Below, in pieces: positions 51,855-62,178 of a stretch of DNA of 64,000 nucleotides. A model generated the notes under the pieces. That model saw only the letters and a program-made list of their open reading frames with translations, did no database searches and was not told where the DNA came from. The stretch's first letter is position 1; each line of letters opens with the position of its first letter. This DNA is from Lacihabitans sp. CS3-21 (GTDB lineage: Bacteria > Bacteroidota > Bacteroidia > Cytophagales > Spirosomataceae). The position numbers and the translations under genes were made by a program. The stretch lies in assembly GCF_024343675.1 (NCBI RefSeq), contig NZ_RJUD01000104.1, positions 1-64,000 on the forward strand, written 5' to 3'.

Positions 51855-53372
51855 ATGAAGAAATTAATTGTCTTAATATTAGTTATTTGCGAGAGTACGT
51901 TTGCTCAAAAAATAAAGATTGACACTTCTGTAGTTTACCAAACGATGCACAGTTTTGGAGCATCAGATTGCTGGTCGATGCAGATGGTGGGCAAATATTA
52001 TCCTTTAGCAAAACGTGAAAGAATCGCAGAGCTTTTGTTTAGCCAAGAGTTGGATGAATCTGGAAATCCGAGAGGTATAGGATTATCAATGTGGAGGTTT
52101 AATATTGGAGCTGGTAGCACAGAGCAAGGCTCTAAAAGTATGATTACCAACGAATGGCGTAGGGCGGAAAGTTTCTTAGAAAATGGAAAATATGACTGGA
52201 CAAAACAAGCTGGCCAACAGTGGTTTTTGGATGCAGCGAAACGTCATAAAGTAGATTTTACTTTGGGTTTTCTTAACTCGGCTCCTGTTTCCATGACAAA
52301 AAATGGAATTGCTATAGGTAGCGGTAAATTGGGCGAATGGAATTTTGACAAATCTAAAATTGATGAGTTTACCAGCTTTCTGGCTGAAGTTTCCGAAAAG
52401 CTAAAGTTTGATTATTTGAGTCCTTTCAACGAACCGCAGTGGGACTGGGGCCCAAAATCAAAATCTGGATTTGGCTCACAAGAGGGAACCCCTATTAACA
52501 ATGCTGATTTGGCTTGGGCTACAAGACAAATAGATGAGAAATTTGCTCAAAAAAACGTAAAAACTCGACTGACTTTGGCAGAAACTGCCCAAATAGACTA
52601 TTTGTATAAATCCAAGACGAATCGCACAGAGGCAAATCAAGATAACCAAGTTCAAGCGTTTTTTGATGAAAAAAGCCCGGATTATATTGGGAATCTTAAA
52701 TCTGTTGAAAAAATGATTTGTGGTCACAGTTATTTTACAACTTCACCCAATGAAGAATTAGTTAAGAAAAGAATAGATTTAGGTGAAAAAATCAAGCATC
52801 ACAATGTAAGTTATTGGCAATCGGAATATTGTGTTTTGGGTGATAATTCAGGTGAAATCAATGGTAGTGGGATGGATTTAGGTATGAAAACGGCCTTATA
52901 CGTGGCCAAAGTAATTCATGCCGATTTAACGTTGAGCAATACTTCTGCATGGCATTGGTGGCTTTCGGTAAGTGCTAATGATTACAAAGACGGTCTCATT
53001 TATATCTCTAATAAGGGGAAAATGGGTGAAACTGATAATAACAAGTTTGATGGAGAAATATTGGATTCAAAGCTCATGTGGGCATTGGGTAATTATTCAA
53101 GATTTGTCAGGCCATATATGCAAAGAATCAAAGTGGATTTGGAGAATAAAAACGTTTTGGCTTCAGCCTATAAAGAAAAAAGTAAGGTAGTTTTAGTTCT
53201 AGTAAACAGTGCTCACAATCAAATAATTGAAATCCCAAAAATTTGGAAGAAACAAAAATTAGCGGTTTTTGTAACCTCAAAAGATTATAATTTGAAAAGC
53301 AAAAAAGTAGATTCTAAAAACTTAATTTTAACCCAAGAATCAATTACAACGATTGTCATCACAAAAAAGTAG
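51855..53372 (+). CDS. Glycoside hydrolase family 30 (endo-beta-1,6-galactanase-like), exported
   Basis: A 505-residue retaining glycosidase with a signal peptide (KKLIVLILVICESTFAQ). The TIM barrel begins MHSFGASDCWSMQMVG. The acid/base is E193 in SPFNEPQWDWG, the nucleophile is E324 in YWQSEYC, and WHWW (~370) lines the active site. A C-terminal beta-domain (~420-505) completes the GH30 layout. Relatives cut beta-1,6-galactan or related glycans. It lies next to other surface and glycan genes (DUF1501, GH95) but on the opposite strand. Confidence 0.9.
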   Translation: MKKLIVLILVICESTFAQKIKIDTSVVYQTMHSFGASDCWSMQMVGKYYPLAKRERIAELLFSQELDESGNPRGIGLSMWRFNIGAGSTEQGSKSMITNEWRRAESFLENGKYDWTKQAGQQWFLDAAKRHKVDFTLGFLNSAPVSMTKNGIAIGSGKLGEWNFDKSKIDEFTSFLAEVSEKLKFDYLSPFNEPQWDWGPKSKSGFGSQEGTPINNADLAWATRQIDEKFAQKNVKTRLTLAETAQIDYLYKSKTNRTEANQDNQVQAFFDEKSPDYIGNLKSVEKMICGHSYFTTSPNEELVKKRIDLGEKIKHHNVSYWQSEYCVLGDNSGEINGSGMDLGMKTALYVAKVIHADLTLSNTSAWHWWLSVSANDYKDGLIYISNKGKMGETDNNKFDGEILDSKLMWALGNYSRFVRPYMQRIKVDLENKNVLASAYKEKSKVVLVLVNSAHNQIIEIPKIWKKQKLAVFVTSKDYNLKSKKVDSKNLILTQESITTIVITKK

Positions 53373-53409
53373 AGCAAATTTCCAAATTTGAACATTCTCC
53401 CAAATGACA

Positions 53410-53439
53410 AAAAAGAACCATTGATTTTTAAAAATGGTT
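53410..53439 (-). terminator. Terminator of the DUF1800-DUF1501 operon
   Basis: On the minus strand AACCATT-N10-AATGGTT followed by CTTTTTTG forms a hairpin-plus-T-run terminator. It overlaps the stop codon of the DUF1501 gene. Confidence 0.65.
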
Positions 53440-54989
53440 TACTGTTTCATTATTCTCACCACTACTTGATATTCTTCGTTTCGATACCTAGCCAAATAAA
53501 TTCCGGATTGTAAATGACTCAGGTTGAGCGATATTTGATGATTTCCAGCTTCAAATTCTTCACTGATTTCTGGAGCAACTTCTTGGCCATTCATATTCAA
53601 AATTTGAATGGAACTTTGGCCTCCTTTAGCCACGAAATTCAAGTTAATTGTTTCTTGAAATGGATTCGGGAATGCTTTGAGACGTGTGCCTATTAACTCG
53701 GGTTCGGTTGCTGTAACATACCCACAAACACTACCCAATACGAGAGGAATGGTATCAAAATTTTGGAATAAAACACTTTTCATTTCAACAGAATCGCTAC
53801 AAAACCAATATTTCATAATCGAAGCGTAAATTGATCTAAAATCATGCTGCATAGGTATGTTATCGTTGTTAGCAACGCTAGCCGAAATAGTTGTAGGTTT
53901 CCCAAAGTAGGTTGGATTAACTTTTTCGCCAAAGAAAAACATCGGTGCGGCTGCTCCATGATCTGTGCCTAAGCTAGCGTTAGATTTTATTCTACGACCA
54001 AATTCCGAGTATGTCATTCCCATTACCTTATCTGCCACGCCAAGAAACTTCAGGTCATCTTGAAACGCCTTAATTGAATCTCCCAAGTTGGCCATAAGAT
54101 TGGCGTGTGTACCAGTGCTGGTATCTGCGGCTGTTTGGCCGCTGTGTGTATCAAAACCACCCAACCTCACGTAATAAATCTTGGTCTTTAACCCTCCCGC
54201 AATTAACCTAGCCACTATTTTGAGTTGTGATGCCAAACTAAGATTTGGATATTCTTTTTGCTGACTTACCTTCAGAGCTGCAGCTTTTATGGTTTCTGAA
54301 TATTTATTGGTTTGTTTCGAAATTTGCCTCAGGTAATCCAATTCCTTTCCAGCCAGGGTATTCGGAACTGGTTCATCAGAATTTTCTATCAAATTATAAA
54401 AATTTGTAGTGTCCGAAATTGACATGCCCATGCTATACAAAGGTCCTTGAAGGGCTGTGGTAACCACAGAGCCGATTTGGATAGAAAGCGGATCTGGGTA
54501 TTTGGCTGACGGATAACCTTCTGGGAAATTGGGGTGGTCAAGTGCTAGAAATCTGCCAGCCCAACCACTTTCTAATACTTCTGTTGAGTTAGAAGCAGTA
54601 TGCCAAATATCGGTGGCTCTGAAATGCGAAAAATTTGGATTTGGGTATCCAACATCTTGCACAATATTTCCTTTTCCATCATTCATTAAAGCAGCAAGGT
54701 TCTTAAGGGAAGGATGAAGGCCAATTAGTTCGCTTTGAGGTATTTTTAGGATTTTATTTTCTACCAAAGCAATATTTGATCGGGCATTTTTGTAGTTGCT
54801 ATATTGATTTACTGGGATTACTGTGTTCAAGCCATCGTTGCCCCCATTAAGCTGAATTACAACCAATACATTTTCGTTTTCTAGAAGTTTTTGGTCAATA
54901 TTCCCCATTGCCCAAAGACTTTGGTTATTCAGAAAAGTGGGTGCCATGGCTCCCAAAACCGAATTCTTTATAAAATTTCTTCTTTTCAT
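53439..54989 (-). CDS. DUF1501 protein with T9SS C-terminal sorting domain
   Basis: A 516-residue exported protein with a twin-arginine-type N-terminus (MKRRNFIKNSVLGAMAPTFL), a DUF1501 domain (~35-430; LVVIQLNGGNDGLNTVIPVN, YVRLGGFDTHSGQ, TYSEFGRRI, DHGAAAPMFFFG) related to alkaline-phosphatase-like folds, and a C-terminal type IX secretion sorting domain (~440-516; AFPNPFQETINLNF, LSHLQSGIYLARY). The two export signals together suggest Tat export, then T9SS passage. It pairs with the DUF1800 gene upstream (3-base gap), the usual arrangement. Confidence 0.9.
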   Translation of the reverse strand: MKRRNFIKNSVLGAMAPTFLNNQSLWAMGNIDQKLLENENVLVVIQLNGGNDGLNTVIPVNQYSNYKNARSNIALVENKILKIPQSELIGLHPSLKNLAALMNDGKGNIVQDVGYPNPNFSHFRATDIWHTASNSTEVLESGWAGRFLALDHPNFPEGYPSAKYPDPLSIQIGSVVTTALQGPLYSMGMSISDTTNFYNLIENSDEPVPNTLAGKELDYLRQISKQTNKYSETIKAAALKVSQQKEYPNLSLASQLKIVARLIAGGLKTKIYYVRLGGFDTHSGQTAADTSTGTHANLMANLGDSIKAFQDDLKFLGVADKVMGMTYSEFGRRIKSNASLGTDHGAAAPMFFFGEKVNPTYFGKPTTISASVANNDNIPMQHDFRSIYASIMKYWFCSDSVEMKSVLFQNFDTIPLVLGSVCGYVTATEPELIGTRLKAFPNPFQETINLNFVAKGGQSSIQILNMNGQEVAPEISEEFEAGNHQISLNLSHLQSGIYLARYRNEEYQVVVRIMKQ

Positions 54990-54992
54990 AGC

Positions 54993-56585
54993 TCAGCTTA
55001 GTTGGTATTCAGGAAGTGCAAGAAAATAACTCAAGAGGCTTTTCAATCTTGAGGTAACCATATTGATATTGTTGTTATTGGGCTTTTGCTGTGAGTCGTT
55101 CCAAAGCTCTGTCCAATAATAATCTGATGCTTGTCCAGCCAATAGTATGTCTGTTTTTAGCTCTGTTTTTAGATTATTAGAAATAGGGATTTCGAAAAGC
55201 CAAAAAACCAATTCGTCAATCAATTTAATAGGATCTGATGGAGATTTGAGTTTTTTCACAAATCCTATAGGGTCAAAAAGGAGGCTTTGATTATTGCGTT
55301 TGTAACCTTTCGATATATAGGTATCAGTAAATTTCGTTCTTTCAGGAAAGGTACTAGCGTTTATCCAAATCTCATGGAAAACGGGTGCTTGGTAATAGGC
55401 TGGCCATCCAGCAACGCTTGGCGGGTCGCCCAACACCTGCTGGCCTCTGTCTGCCACTGAAGCCAAGTCGTTGGCCAAAAGATAATATTCATTAATATAG
55501 GTTTGATATGCTGGCCAAGTAGGCTCTAAAAACTTGGTGGTTCCTACCAGGTGTTCAATTGGGCTTTTTATTACACAGCCACGAAGCTCTAAATCAAAAA
55601 AGTGTTGGCTGGAAAACATCACCTTTAAAACTGGCAGTATCTCGAACTTGTTATCTCTAAAAATTTTAGCAAGGGGCACTATAAATTTGCTTTCAATTTC
55701 AGGTGTAATTTCATAGTAAAAAAAGAAAACATAAAGTCTTCGAATGATATAAAGACTCACTTCTTCTTTTTCAAAAATCATATTAAGCAAATCGTCGAGT
55801 TCATTTGTAGCAAAATCACCTGGGTGGCCTTTTATAACTTTGTTTCCATAAAATGAAGAGAATGTTTTATCAGTGGCATCGTGCCTGTCGGCTTGAAAGT
55901 AGCTATTGATAGGTTCTCTATTGATTCTATAGCCAGTCAATATTTTGGCAGCACTTTTTACATCATCTTCAGTGTATTTTGAATTGGGTCCTTTGCCCAG
56001 AGTAAATAGTTCTTGAAGTTCGCGAGCGTAGTTTTCATCTGGAGCTGTTTTGGTATTTTGCGTGCCATTTAGATAAAGTAGCATTGCTGGCTCTAAGGTA
56101 ATTGCCTTCGTAAAATCCTTAAAATTGCCAAGAGCATATTTTCGAATAGTTTGTAAATATTTGAAAGCCATTCGGGCATCGTTGTACACATTTATTTCAG
56201 TAGCAAAATGGTTGTGCCAAAACAAATTCATTTTTTCATGAATAGTGGTTTCCTGAAAATGCATCTGTTGAATCCACCAAGACTTTAGAGATTGTTGTCT
56301 TCGGCTATTGATTGTGCCGTCTCCATAGGCACTGTTCACCCAAGTCTGACCTAAAGCGACGCCAGTCGTGTCTTTTGTAGCATTTTCGTAATGATTTACT
56401 GGAGGGGAAGGTACAGCACTTTCTTTGAAAATAACGGCTATAACTTGATCCAATGTTTTGCCAGAAAACTTTTTGAAATCATCTATTTTTATGCCCAAAA
56501 GTGTGCGTTTTAACAAATGCTTTAAAGCATTGTCGTCAAAAGTGCCAGTGTATTTTTCATGACTAATAGGTCCAAATGACTTCAT
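54993..56585 (-). CDS. DUF1800 family protein
   Basis: A 530-residue member of DUF1800, found almost always beside DUF1501. Family features include ALKHLLKRTLLGIKIDDFKK, MNLFWHNHFATE, NYARELQELFTLGKG and a C-terminal GWPAYYQAPVFHEIWINAS. Function is unknown; it may help export or fold its DUF1501 partner. No clear signal peptide is seen on this start. It is the first gene of the two-gene unit with DUF1501. Confidence 0.9.
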   Translation of the reverse strand: MKSFGPISHEKYTGTFDDNALKHLLKRTLLGIKIDDFKKFSGKTLDQVIAVIFKESAVPSPPVNHYENATKDTTGVALGQTWVNSAYGDGTINSRRQQSLKSWWIQQMHFQETTIHEKMNLFWHNHFATEINVYNDARMAFKYLQTIRKYALGNFKDFTKAITLEPAMLLYLNGTQNTKTAPDENYARELQELFTLGKGPNSKYTEDDVKSAAKILTGYRINREPINSYFQADRHDATDKTFSSFYGNKVIKGHPGDFATNELDDLLNMIFEKEEVSLYIIRRLYVFFFYYEITPEIESKFIVPLAKIFRDNKFEILPVLKVMFSSQHFFDLELRGCVIKSPIEHLVGTTKFLEPTWPAYQTYINEYYLLANDLASVADRGQQVLGDPPSVAGWPAYYQAPVFHEIWINASTFPERTKFTDTYISKGYKRNNQSLLFDPIGFVKKLKSPSDPIKLIDELVFWLFEIPISNNLKTELKTDILLAGQASDYYWTELWNDSQQKPNNNNINMVTSRLKSLLSYFLALPEYQLS

Positions 56586-56637
56586 AGAGTAGGGAGTTTT
56601 GGTTTAGACTCATTTTTTTGTAAAAGGTTTATTTTAA

Positions 56638-56769
56638 CTAAAAACCAATTCTTTTTTTGTTTTCTACTGAGATTTTAGAACCTTCTGCCAGCATTACAGA
56701 GAAAGGTGTTTCATTGCTTAGAAATCCAAATTCTTCGCCATAAATTGCTTCAAAATCAACGTTAATTTG
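56638..56769 (-). pseudogene. Detached C-terminal coding remnant of the DUF2071 gene
   Basis: Directly after the DUF2071 TAA the same frame stays open for 43 codons (QINVDFEAIYGEEFGFLSNE, then TPFSVMLAEGSKISVENKKR and IGF) to TAG at 56638. Family proteins run to about 240 residues and end with just such a VDF..YG..F.FL..PxSVxLAEGS segment. The stretch therefore looks like the severed tail of the gene rather than non-coding DNA. Confidence 0.75.
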
Positions 56770-57351
56770 TTAATTATCAATATTATAGACCTTCCATTTC
56801 GGATGTTTTACTTCGTATTCGTTTGTTTTTGTTTGGTCAATTCGTGCATAACCCCAATAGTGTTCTGTAATAAACTCAGCTTCGCTATCAGCTTCTAATT
56901 CATACAATTTATTTGCACCACAAACTTTAATTGAGTTCCATATTTCTGCCTTTTTCCAAAGGTATTCTACTTCAATTTGATTTGTATTTTGCTCCCAAAA
57001 GTGTTTCATGTTTAATGTTTCATAATGCTCTTTATAAATAGTATTTGCAACAAAAGTTAAAGCAGCCTTGGGAACAATTTCTTTAATAAAAACCACACCC
57101 CTCTTTTCAATTCCATTTTCAACTCGCTTGACATAAAACCTTAAGTTGACTTCTTCAAAATTTATATGAAAAGGTATTTTTATTCCTAACAATTTGGTGT
57201 TTAAGAACATAAACCCTACCAAACTCACATAGCACTTGTTTTTCCATAGATCCAAAACCGTGCCGTAGGGTAAATATTTCTCTAATATTTTAGGATTAAC
57301 TAGATAATTTACCATGGCTAATTTTCGCCATTCGGCATTTAGAAAACTCAT
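56770..57351 (-). CDS. DUF2071 (YqjF-like) protein, truncated by an in-frame TAA
   Basis: A 193-residue ORF of the DUF2071/YqjF family (MSFLNAEWRKLAMVNYLVNP, YVSLVGFMFLNTKLLGIKIP, NLRFYVKR). Function is unknown; relatives often accompany redox or stress genes. The TAA at 56770-56772 comes where homologues have an aromatic residue in the HPKWKVYNI-x-x region. The downstream frame keeps coding family sequence for 43 more codons. Either the gene is a recent pseudogene with one nonsense change or the product lacks its C-terminal strand. The next gene is GH95. Confidence 0.8.
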   Translation of the reverse strand: MSFLNAEWRKLAMVNYLVNPKILEKYLPYGTVLDLWKNKCYVSLVGFMFLNTKLLGIKIPFHINFEEVNLRFYVKRVENGIEKRGVVFIKEIVPKAALTFVANTIYKEHYETLNMKHFWEQNTNQIEVEYLWKKAEIWNSIKVCGANKLYELEADSEAEFITEHYWGYARIDQTKTNEYEVKHPKWKVYNIDN

Positions 57352-57361
57352 TGTTTTGTCT

Positions 57362-59749
57362 TTAAAAAGCCCATTCCAACACTTGATTATTTTTTAAAAT
57401 TGTCTTTTTGCTTTGTCCTTTATAAATCAATTCAGTTTCGCCACCAGGTTTTCCGATAATTTTGGCAGAAACCAATCGCCCATTTTCCCAAACTATGTCT
57501 AATTCAAATCCACCCCTAGCTTTTAGTCCTTTTACAGAACCACTTTTCCAGGAGTCAGGTAATGCGGGTAAAAGATAAATTTTGTCAACAGTGCTTTGCA
57601 TAAGCATTTCGGCTACAGCGGCGGCTCCACCAAAATTTCCATCAATTTGGAATGGTGGATGAGCATCAAAAAGATTTGGATATGTGCCACCACCTCTCTG
57701 ATAGTTAACTTTTACACCATCTGGTTCAACGTATTTGAGTAATTCTCTATACATTTTGTAAGCCCTATTTCCATCCCAAAGTCTTGCCCAAAGGTTTATT
57801 CTCCAGCCTTTTGACCAGCCTGTTGTTTCGTCACCTTTAATCTCGAGACTCGTTTTGGCTGCTGCTGCAAGTCCTGGTGTTTCGGCCATATTGATATGCA
57901 AACCAGGAAATAGACCATAAAGATGTGATTGATGGCGGTGCTTGGGTTCCGCGTCGTCCCAATCATAATACCATTCTTGTAGATTGCCTTTTTTGCCCAC
58001 ATGATAGGGATATAAATTGGCCAAAACTTCCTCTAATTTATTTTTAAAGTCATAGTCACTTTTCAAAATAGTGCTAGCTTCTATGAGATCGATAAATAGT
58101 TCTTTTATCATAGCTATGTCAGCGGTAGCTCCATAAAGCGTAGCACCTTTGTAGCCTTTGTCTGTTATATAAACATTCTCTGGCGACGTACCTACCGCAG
58201 TGATGTATTTTCCATTTTTGTCTTTTGTGAGCATATCCAGACAAAATTCAGCTGCTCCTTTCATCAGTGGGTAGGCCTTGTTTTTTAAGAAATCTATATC
58301 TTTTGTATAAATATAATGCTCCCAAAGATGCGTAGATGCCCAAGTTGCTCCCATAGCCCAGTTGGCCCAGACGGGGTCACCTTTACCAAAATCTCCGACT
58401 GGATTGGTCATTGCCCAAATGTCAGAATTATGGTGACAAGCCCATCCATTTGCGTTATAAAAAGTTTTTGCCGTTACTCTGCCAGTTTTTTCCAAATTTT
58501 CAAGAAAACCTAGAAAAGGTGTGTGCATTTCTGAAAGATTAGTATTTTCTGCCAACCAGTAGTTCTCTTCGGCATTGATGTTCATGGTATAGTTGCTACT
58601 CCATGGTGGTCTCATGTGTGGATTCCATAGGCCTTGCAAATTGGCAGGAACACCTTCGGTGCGAGATGAACTAATTAACAAATACCTTCCATATTGAAAA
58701 TATAAGGTTTCGAGGTATTTATCCTCTGCTCCAGTTGCATATCTTCTAAGTCGTTCATCCGTGGGTAAATTTATACTCAAGTCAGGCTTTAAATCAAGGC
58801 TTACTCGGTTATAAAACTTCTGGTAATCACTCAAATGTCTAGTTTTGAGGTTCATGTAAGTTTTTTGAATCAGCGGAGTTATTCTACTGTTTACAATCGC
58901 TTTTTCATCTTTCCCTTGTGTTTCTGGATCTTTGTCGAATCCATTGAAGCTGGTCGCAACAAAGACAGCCAGTATTACTTCAGTTCCATTTTTTATGCCA
59001 ATTGTGGAGTCTGTTTTTATGATTTTTCCCGAAATACTCTTTATTAATATACTCCCAAAAAACCGAGTTCCTCTTTTTTGGTCAAAAACTATAGGGTCTA
59101 TTTTGTTATTCACATAGTTTGGATCAGCCTTTATAGGTGCTCTTCCTGCAAACTCTAATAGATTACTTGTAGTTTTTACATCAAACTTTAATTGAGAATC
59201 AAATCTCAGAGTGAAATTCAGATTTCCAACTTCCGAGCTATTGAGTTTGATAATAAACGCTTTGTCGGGAAATGAATAAAAGTATTCTTTGGTTATTGTG
59301 GTATTTCCAGTTTTATATGTCACTTTAGAAATGGCTTCGTCGAGCGATAGTTCCCGATAGTAGTTTGAAACATTCTCATGCCCAAAGTCGATAAACATAG
59401 TGCCCAATGGAGCGTAAGATTCTGAATATTTTCCCTGCATTTTTTTGATTAGCGAATCTGCAGCTTTATAATTTTCATTTTTTAGAGATTCTTTCACAGC
59501 AGGAAACGCCGTGTAAGCGTCTTTGTTCATGTATGGATTTACAGGCTCGCCGGACCACAATGTGATGTCGTTCAGGAAAATTTTATCTGTTTTTGTACCG
59601 CCGAAAACTGTGGCTCCTTGATTACCATTTCCTAATACCAGGGCTTCTTCGAAGTATTCAGCTGGTTTGTTGTACCAAAGTTTTAGCGGAACTTTTTGAG
59701 CAACTAAACTTTGGGATATTAATAGAAAAAGCAAGAATTTAATTTTCAT
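57362..59749 (-). CDS. Glycoside hydrolase family 95 (alpha-L-fucosidase-type), exported
   Basis: A 795-residue GH95 enzyme from the ATG at 59749, which gives a clean signal peptide ([17 protein letters not shown]); a longer start at 59860 adds an odd leader and is rejected. The N-terminal beta-sandwich ([32 protein letters not shown]) precedes the (alpha/alpha)6 catalytic barrel with [15 protein letters not shown] (~410), [11 protein letters not shown] (~505) and FQIDGNFGG (~705). The family cleaves alpha-1,2-L-fucosyl or galactosyl linkages. It sits next to the DUF2071 gene, downstream of the DoxX-like gene on the same strand. Confidence 0.92.
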   Translation of the reverse strand: MKIKFLLFLLISQSLVAQKVPLKLWYNKPAEYFEEALVLGNGNQGATVFGGTKTDKIFLNDITLWSGEPVNPYMNKDAYTAFPAVKESLKNENYKAADSLIKKMQGKYSESYAPLGTMFIDFGHENVSNYYRELSLDEAISKVTYKTGNTTITKEYFYSFPDKAFIIKLNSSEVGNLNFTLRFDSQLKFDVKTTSNLLEFAGRAPIKADPNYVNNKIDPIVFDQKRGTRFFGSILIKSISGKIIKTDSTIGIKNGTEVILAVFVATSFNGFDKDPETQGKDEKAIVNSRITPLIQKTYMNLKTRHLSDYQKFYNRVSLDLKPDLSINLPTDERLRRYATGAEDKYLETLYFQYGRYLLISSSRTEGVPANLQGLWNPHMRPPWSSNYTMNINAEENYWLAENTNLSEMHTPFLGFLENLEKTGRVTAKTFYNANGWACHHNSDIWAMTNPVGDFGKGDPVWANWAMGATWASTHLWEHYIYTKDIDFLKNKAYPLMKGAAEFCLDMLTKDKNGKYITAVGTSPENVYITDKGYKGATLYGATADIAMIKELFIDLIEASTILKSDYDFKNKLEEVLANLYPYHVGKKGNLQEWYYDWDDAEPKHRHQSHLYGLFPGLHINMAETPGLAAAAKTSLEIKGDETTGWSKGWRINLWARLWDGNRAYKMYRELLKYVEPDGVKVNYQRGGGTYPNLFDAHPPFQIDGNFGGAAAVAEMLMQSTVDKIYLLPALPDSWKSGSVKGLKARGGFELDIVWENGRLVSAKIIGKPGGETELIYKGQSKKTILKNNQVLEWAF

Positions 59750-59828
59750 CTTAAAAAGGTTGAATATGTTCCAAAAGTAATGGAAATGGCTAAAAAAATA
59801 CAAAATTATTAATTTCTGAAAAAGTTTT

Positions 59829-60485
59829 CTACTTGTATCTTTTTGTCCTTCTAAGTTCATAAATGATTAGGATTAAGCCAATCACAACTGCTAATCCAAA
59901 GCAAGTAAGTAGAAAGTAAAAAGGATTAAATCTACCATTTTTTACTAAGTATTCGGAGCAGAAACGCATTATTAAAACCAAAAAGAAATAGAATATTCCC
60001 AGAAATGCCCAAGTGTTGAGTTTTGAAAACGGTGGATTGTCATCTCTGAAATCGAAATTATTGTTTGAGAATAAAAATTTGAGCTTATTCCAATCCCATA
60101 TTAATAAATAAAGATTTGCGAGTAGCATCAAGAACGTGATCAAGGGGGTTCCTGCGAATTCGTACGAAAGAGTTATTATGAAGATGTTGGTTATAATGGG
60201 TAAAAAGAGGACTGCACCGAAAGTACTCCATCTTTGGGTCATAAGGATAAGTCCGGCGGCTAATTGGCCCCAACCTATAAATTTCCAGTAAAGTCCTGAG
60301 GCGTACATGGTTTCGAAAAAATGCCAGGCTGAATCTATCGGACTGCCTGCCCCAGAATCAGATGTAAATCTCAAGCCTTGAATTTTTACAATACTCGCAA
60401 ATACAAAAGCCGAACCTATTAAATATCTTAAGAAAATAGTAAATATTTGAAGTGTCTTAATTCTCTTTAAACTTGATATGGTCAT
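59829..60485 (-). CDS. DoxX-like membrane protein
   Basis: A 218-residue protein with about five hydrophobic segments, beginning [20 protein letters not shown], with [20 protein letters not shown] mid-protein. The overall layout fits the DoxX-like family, membrane proteins of unknown function, sometimes tied to redox partners. A longer soluble loop and two extra C-terminal segments are present. It is upstream of GH95, 79 bases away and on the same strand. Confidence 0.72.
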   Translation of the reverse strand: MTISSLKRIKTLQIFTIFLRYLIGSAFVFASIVKIQGLRFTSDSGAGSPIDSAWHFFETMYASGLYWKFIGWGQLAAGLILMTQRWSTFGAVLFLPIITNIFIITLSYEFAGTPLITFLMLLANLYLLIWDWNKLKFLFSNNNFDFRDDNPPFSKLNTWAFLGIFYFFLVLIMRFCSEYLVKNGRFNPFYFLLTCFGLAVVIGLILIIYELRRTKRYK

Positions 60486-60637
60486 TTGGGCTCAGTTTTT
60501 TTATAAAAATAATAATAATTCTCTTTTTATTTTTTAATTCAGCCATCGAAATTTATCGCTTAAGTTTTTAATTGAAAATTTGGCGTAATAAAGATTTATT
60601 TTTAATAGATTTAAGGCTAAAATCTAATATCGAATTT

Positions 60638-61582
60638 ATGAGAATAGTATTTCTTGACTCTTATACTGTGCACCCTGAAGAGATTAATTTAGATGTTTTT
60701 AAGGTTTTTGGAGAGTTTGTTCATTATGATCGAACCGTTCCTTCTGAATTGATTGAAAGAGCCCATAATGCAGAGATAATATTGACCAATAAGGTGGTAT
60801 TGGATAAAACGACGATGAGTCAGTTGCCAAAACTTAAGTATATTGGTGTAACAGCAACCGGTTTTAATGTAGTAGATATAAAGGCCGCAAACGAACTTGG
60901 GATTACCGTAACCAATGTTAGAAACTATAGTTCGAATTCGGTAGCACAGCAGGTTTTTGCAATGATTTTGTCATTTGCAAATCGATTATCTGAGCATTCA
61001 AGTTTTGAGACTTGGGCTTCTCAACCCGATTTTTGCTATTATAATTATTCTCTTTCTGAGATTGCAGGTAAAACCATTGGTCTAATAGGCTTTGGCAATA
61101 TTGCACAAAAAGTGGCTCAAATAGCATTGGCTTTTGATATGAAGGTTTTGATCAACAAAAGGACTCCCTTGGATTCACCTTTGGAGGGAATCACAGAGGT
61201 TGATTTAGACACCTTGCTGAAGTCTTCAGACTTTATCAGTTTACATTGCCCGCTTACAGCTGATAATGAGAAGTTTATGGATGTGTCTGCCTATAAAAAA
61301 ATGAAAAATTCTGCCATATTGATAAATACAGCACGTGGTGGTTTGATAAATGAATCGGATTTGAGAGAAGCCCTAAATTCAGGTGAAATAGCGGGTGCTT
61401 ATTTAGATGTATTAGCAGTTGAACCTCCAGCCAAAGACCACATTTTGGCTGATGTACAGCACTGTAGAATTAGCCCGCACATAGCTTGGGCTAGCTATGA
61501 AGCCAGACAAAAGCTTATGCAAATAGTCTTTGAAAATTTAAAGTGTTTTTTGGAAGGAAAACCGCAAAACGTCATAAAATAA
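60638..61582 (+). CDS. D-2-hydroxyacid dehydrogenase (glycerate dehydrogenase-like)
   Basis: A 314-residue NAD(H)-dependent D-isomer 2-hydroxyacid dehydrogenase. The ATG at 60638 (MRIVFLDSYTVHPEE) is preferred to the TTG at 60572, which would add 22 non-conserved residues. The NAD loop is GLIGFGNIAQKVA (~145-157). The catalytic residues lie in NTARGGLINE (Arg ~230), DVLAVEPP (Glu ~262) and SPHIAWAS (His ~280). It resembles glycerate/hydroxypyruvate reductases. It is transcribed alone, ending at the bidirectional terminator. Confidence 0.92.
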   Translation: MRIVFLDSYTVHPEEINLDVFKVFGEFVHYDRTVPSELIERAHNAEIILTNKVVLDKTTMSQLPKLKYIGVTATGFNVVDIKAANELGITVTNVRNYSSNSVAQQVFAMILSFANRLSEHSSFETWASQPDFCYYNYSLSEIAGKTIGLIGFGNIAQKVAQIALAFDMKVLINKRTPLDSPLEGITEVDLDTLLKSSDFISLHCPLTADNEKFMDVSAYKKMKNSAILINTARGGLINESDLREALNSGEIAGAYLDVLAVEPPAKDHILADVQHCRISPHIAWASYEARQKLMQIVFENLKCFLEGKPQNVIK

Positions 61583-61612
61583 TAAAGGCCTTTCAAACGA
61601 AAGGCCTTTATT
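61581..61612. terminator. Bidirectional terminator between convergent genes
   Basis: AATAAAGGCCTTT and AAAGGCCTTTATT form a perfect 13-base stem with a CAAACG loop, symmetrical on both strands. It lies between the dehydrogenase stop and the end of the DUF2911 gene and probably serves both. Confidence 0.8.
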
Positions 61613-61630
61613 ATTAATGTTAAAACTAAA

Positions 61631-62122
61631 TTACCATTTTAAAGGTACTTTCACTGAAGTCATATCCCATGAGATAGTAATTTGAGTATCTTCAGCAGTT
61701 ATAGTAAGTTTTTCCAAAGAAGCCTCGTTATTCAATGGCTTAACTTTTACAGAAGCTACATTTTTATCTTTCACTTTGTCATAACCGTAAGCTCCCCACT
61801 GCTTAAGTTCTGAGTTTAGAATTACTGTCCACTCATCTTTTGCCGGAATAGTAAACAAAGAGTATGTACCCGCTTTAACAGCTGCACCTCCAAAGTTAAC
61901 GTCCTTTTTGAAAGTTACTTCAGTTGCACCATTGGCACCAGTTCTCCAAACCTCTCCATAAGGAACAAGCTTGCCGAAAATCTCACGATCTTTCTTAGAT
62001 GGTTGACCATAAGTTATTTTAACGTTTGCACTTTCAGTAGTTATGGCTGGGCTAGCTGCAGGCTTTTGTGCAAATGCGAATGAGCTGATTAACGCAAAAA
62101 ATACAAATATGCTTTTTTTCAT
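61631..62122 (-). CDS. DUF2911 domain protein, exported
   Basis: A 163-residue exported protein (signal peptide KKSIFVFFALISSFAFAQ) from the ATG at 62122; a longer reading to 62182 is rejected as it precedes the signal. The DUF2911 domain is clear: VKITYGQPSKKDREIFGKLV, PYGEVWRTGANGATEV, AGTYSLFTIPAKDEWTVILN and DTQITISWDMTSVKVPL. Members are periplasmic beta-domains of unknown role. It lies 56 bases downstream of the ABC ATPase gene on the same strand, so co-transcription is possible. Confidence 0.93.
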   Translation of the reverse strand: MKKSIFVFFALISSFAFAQKPAASPAITTESANVKITYGQPSKKDREIFGKLVPYGEVWRTGANGATEVTFKKDVNFGGAAVKAGTYSLFTIPAKDEWTVILNSELKQWGAYGYDKVKDKNVASVKVKPLNNEASLEKLTITAEDTQITISWDMTSVKVPLKW

Positions 62123-62178
62123 TTTTGTTGAAATATTAAGTTGAAAAATTGTTTCGAATATATAAACGACCGAAAGTC

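Noticed and set aside
7010-56772. TAA recoding as sense in this organism
   Set aside because: Most genes in the window end in TAA, so a general reassignment is excluded; the two breaks are more likely pseudogenes.
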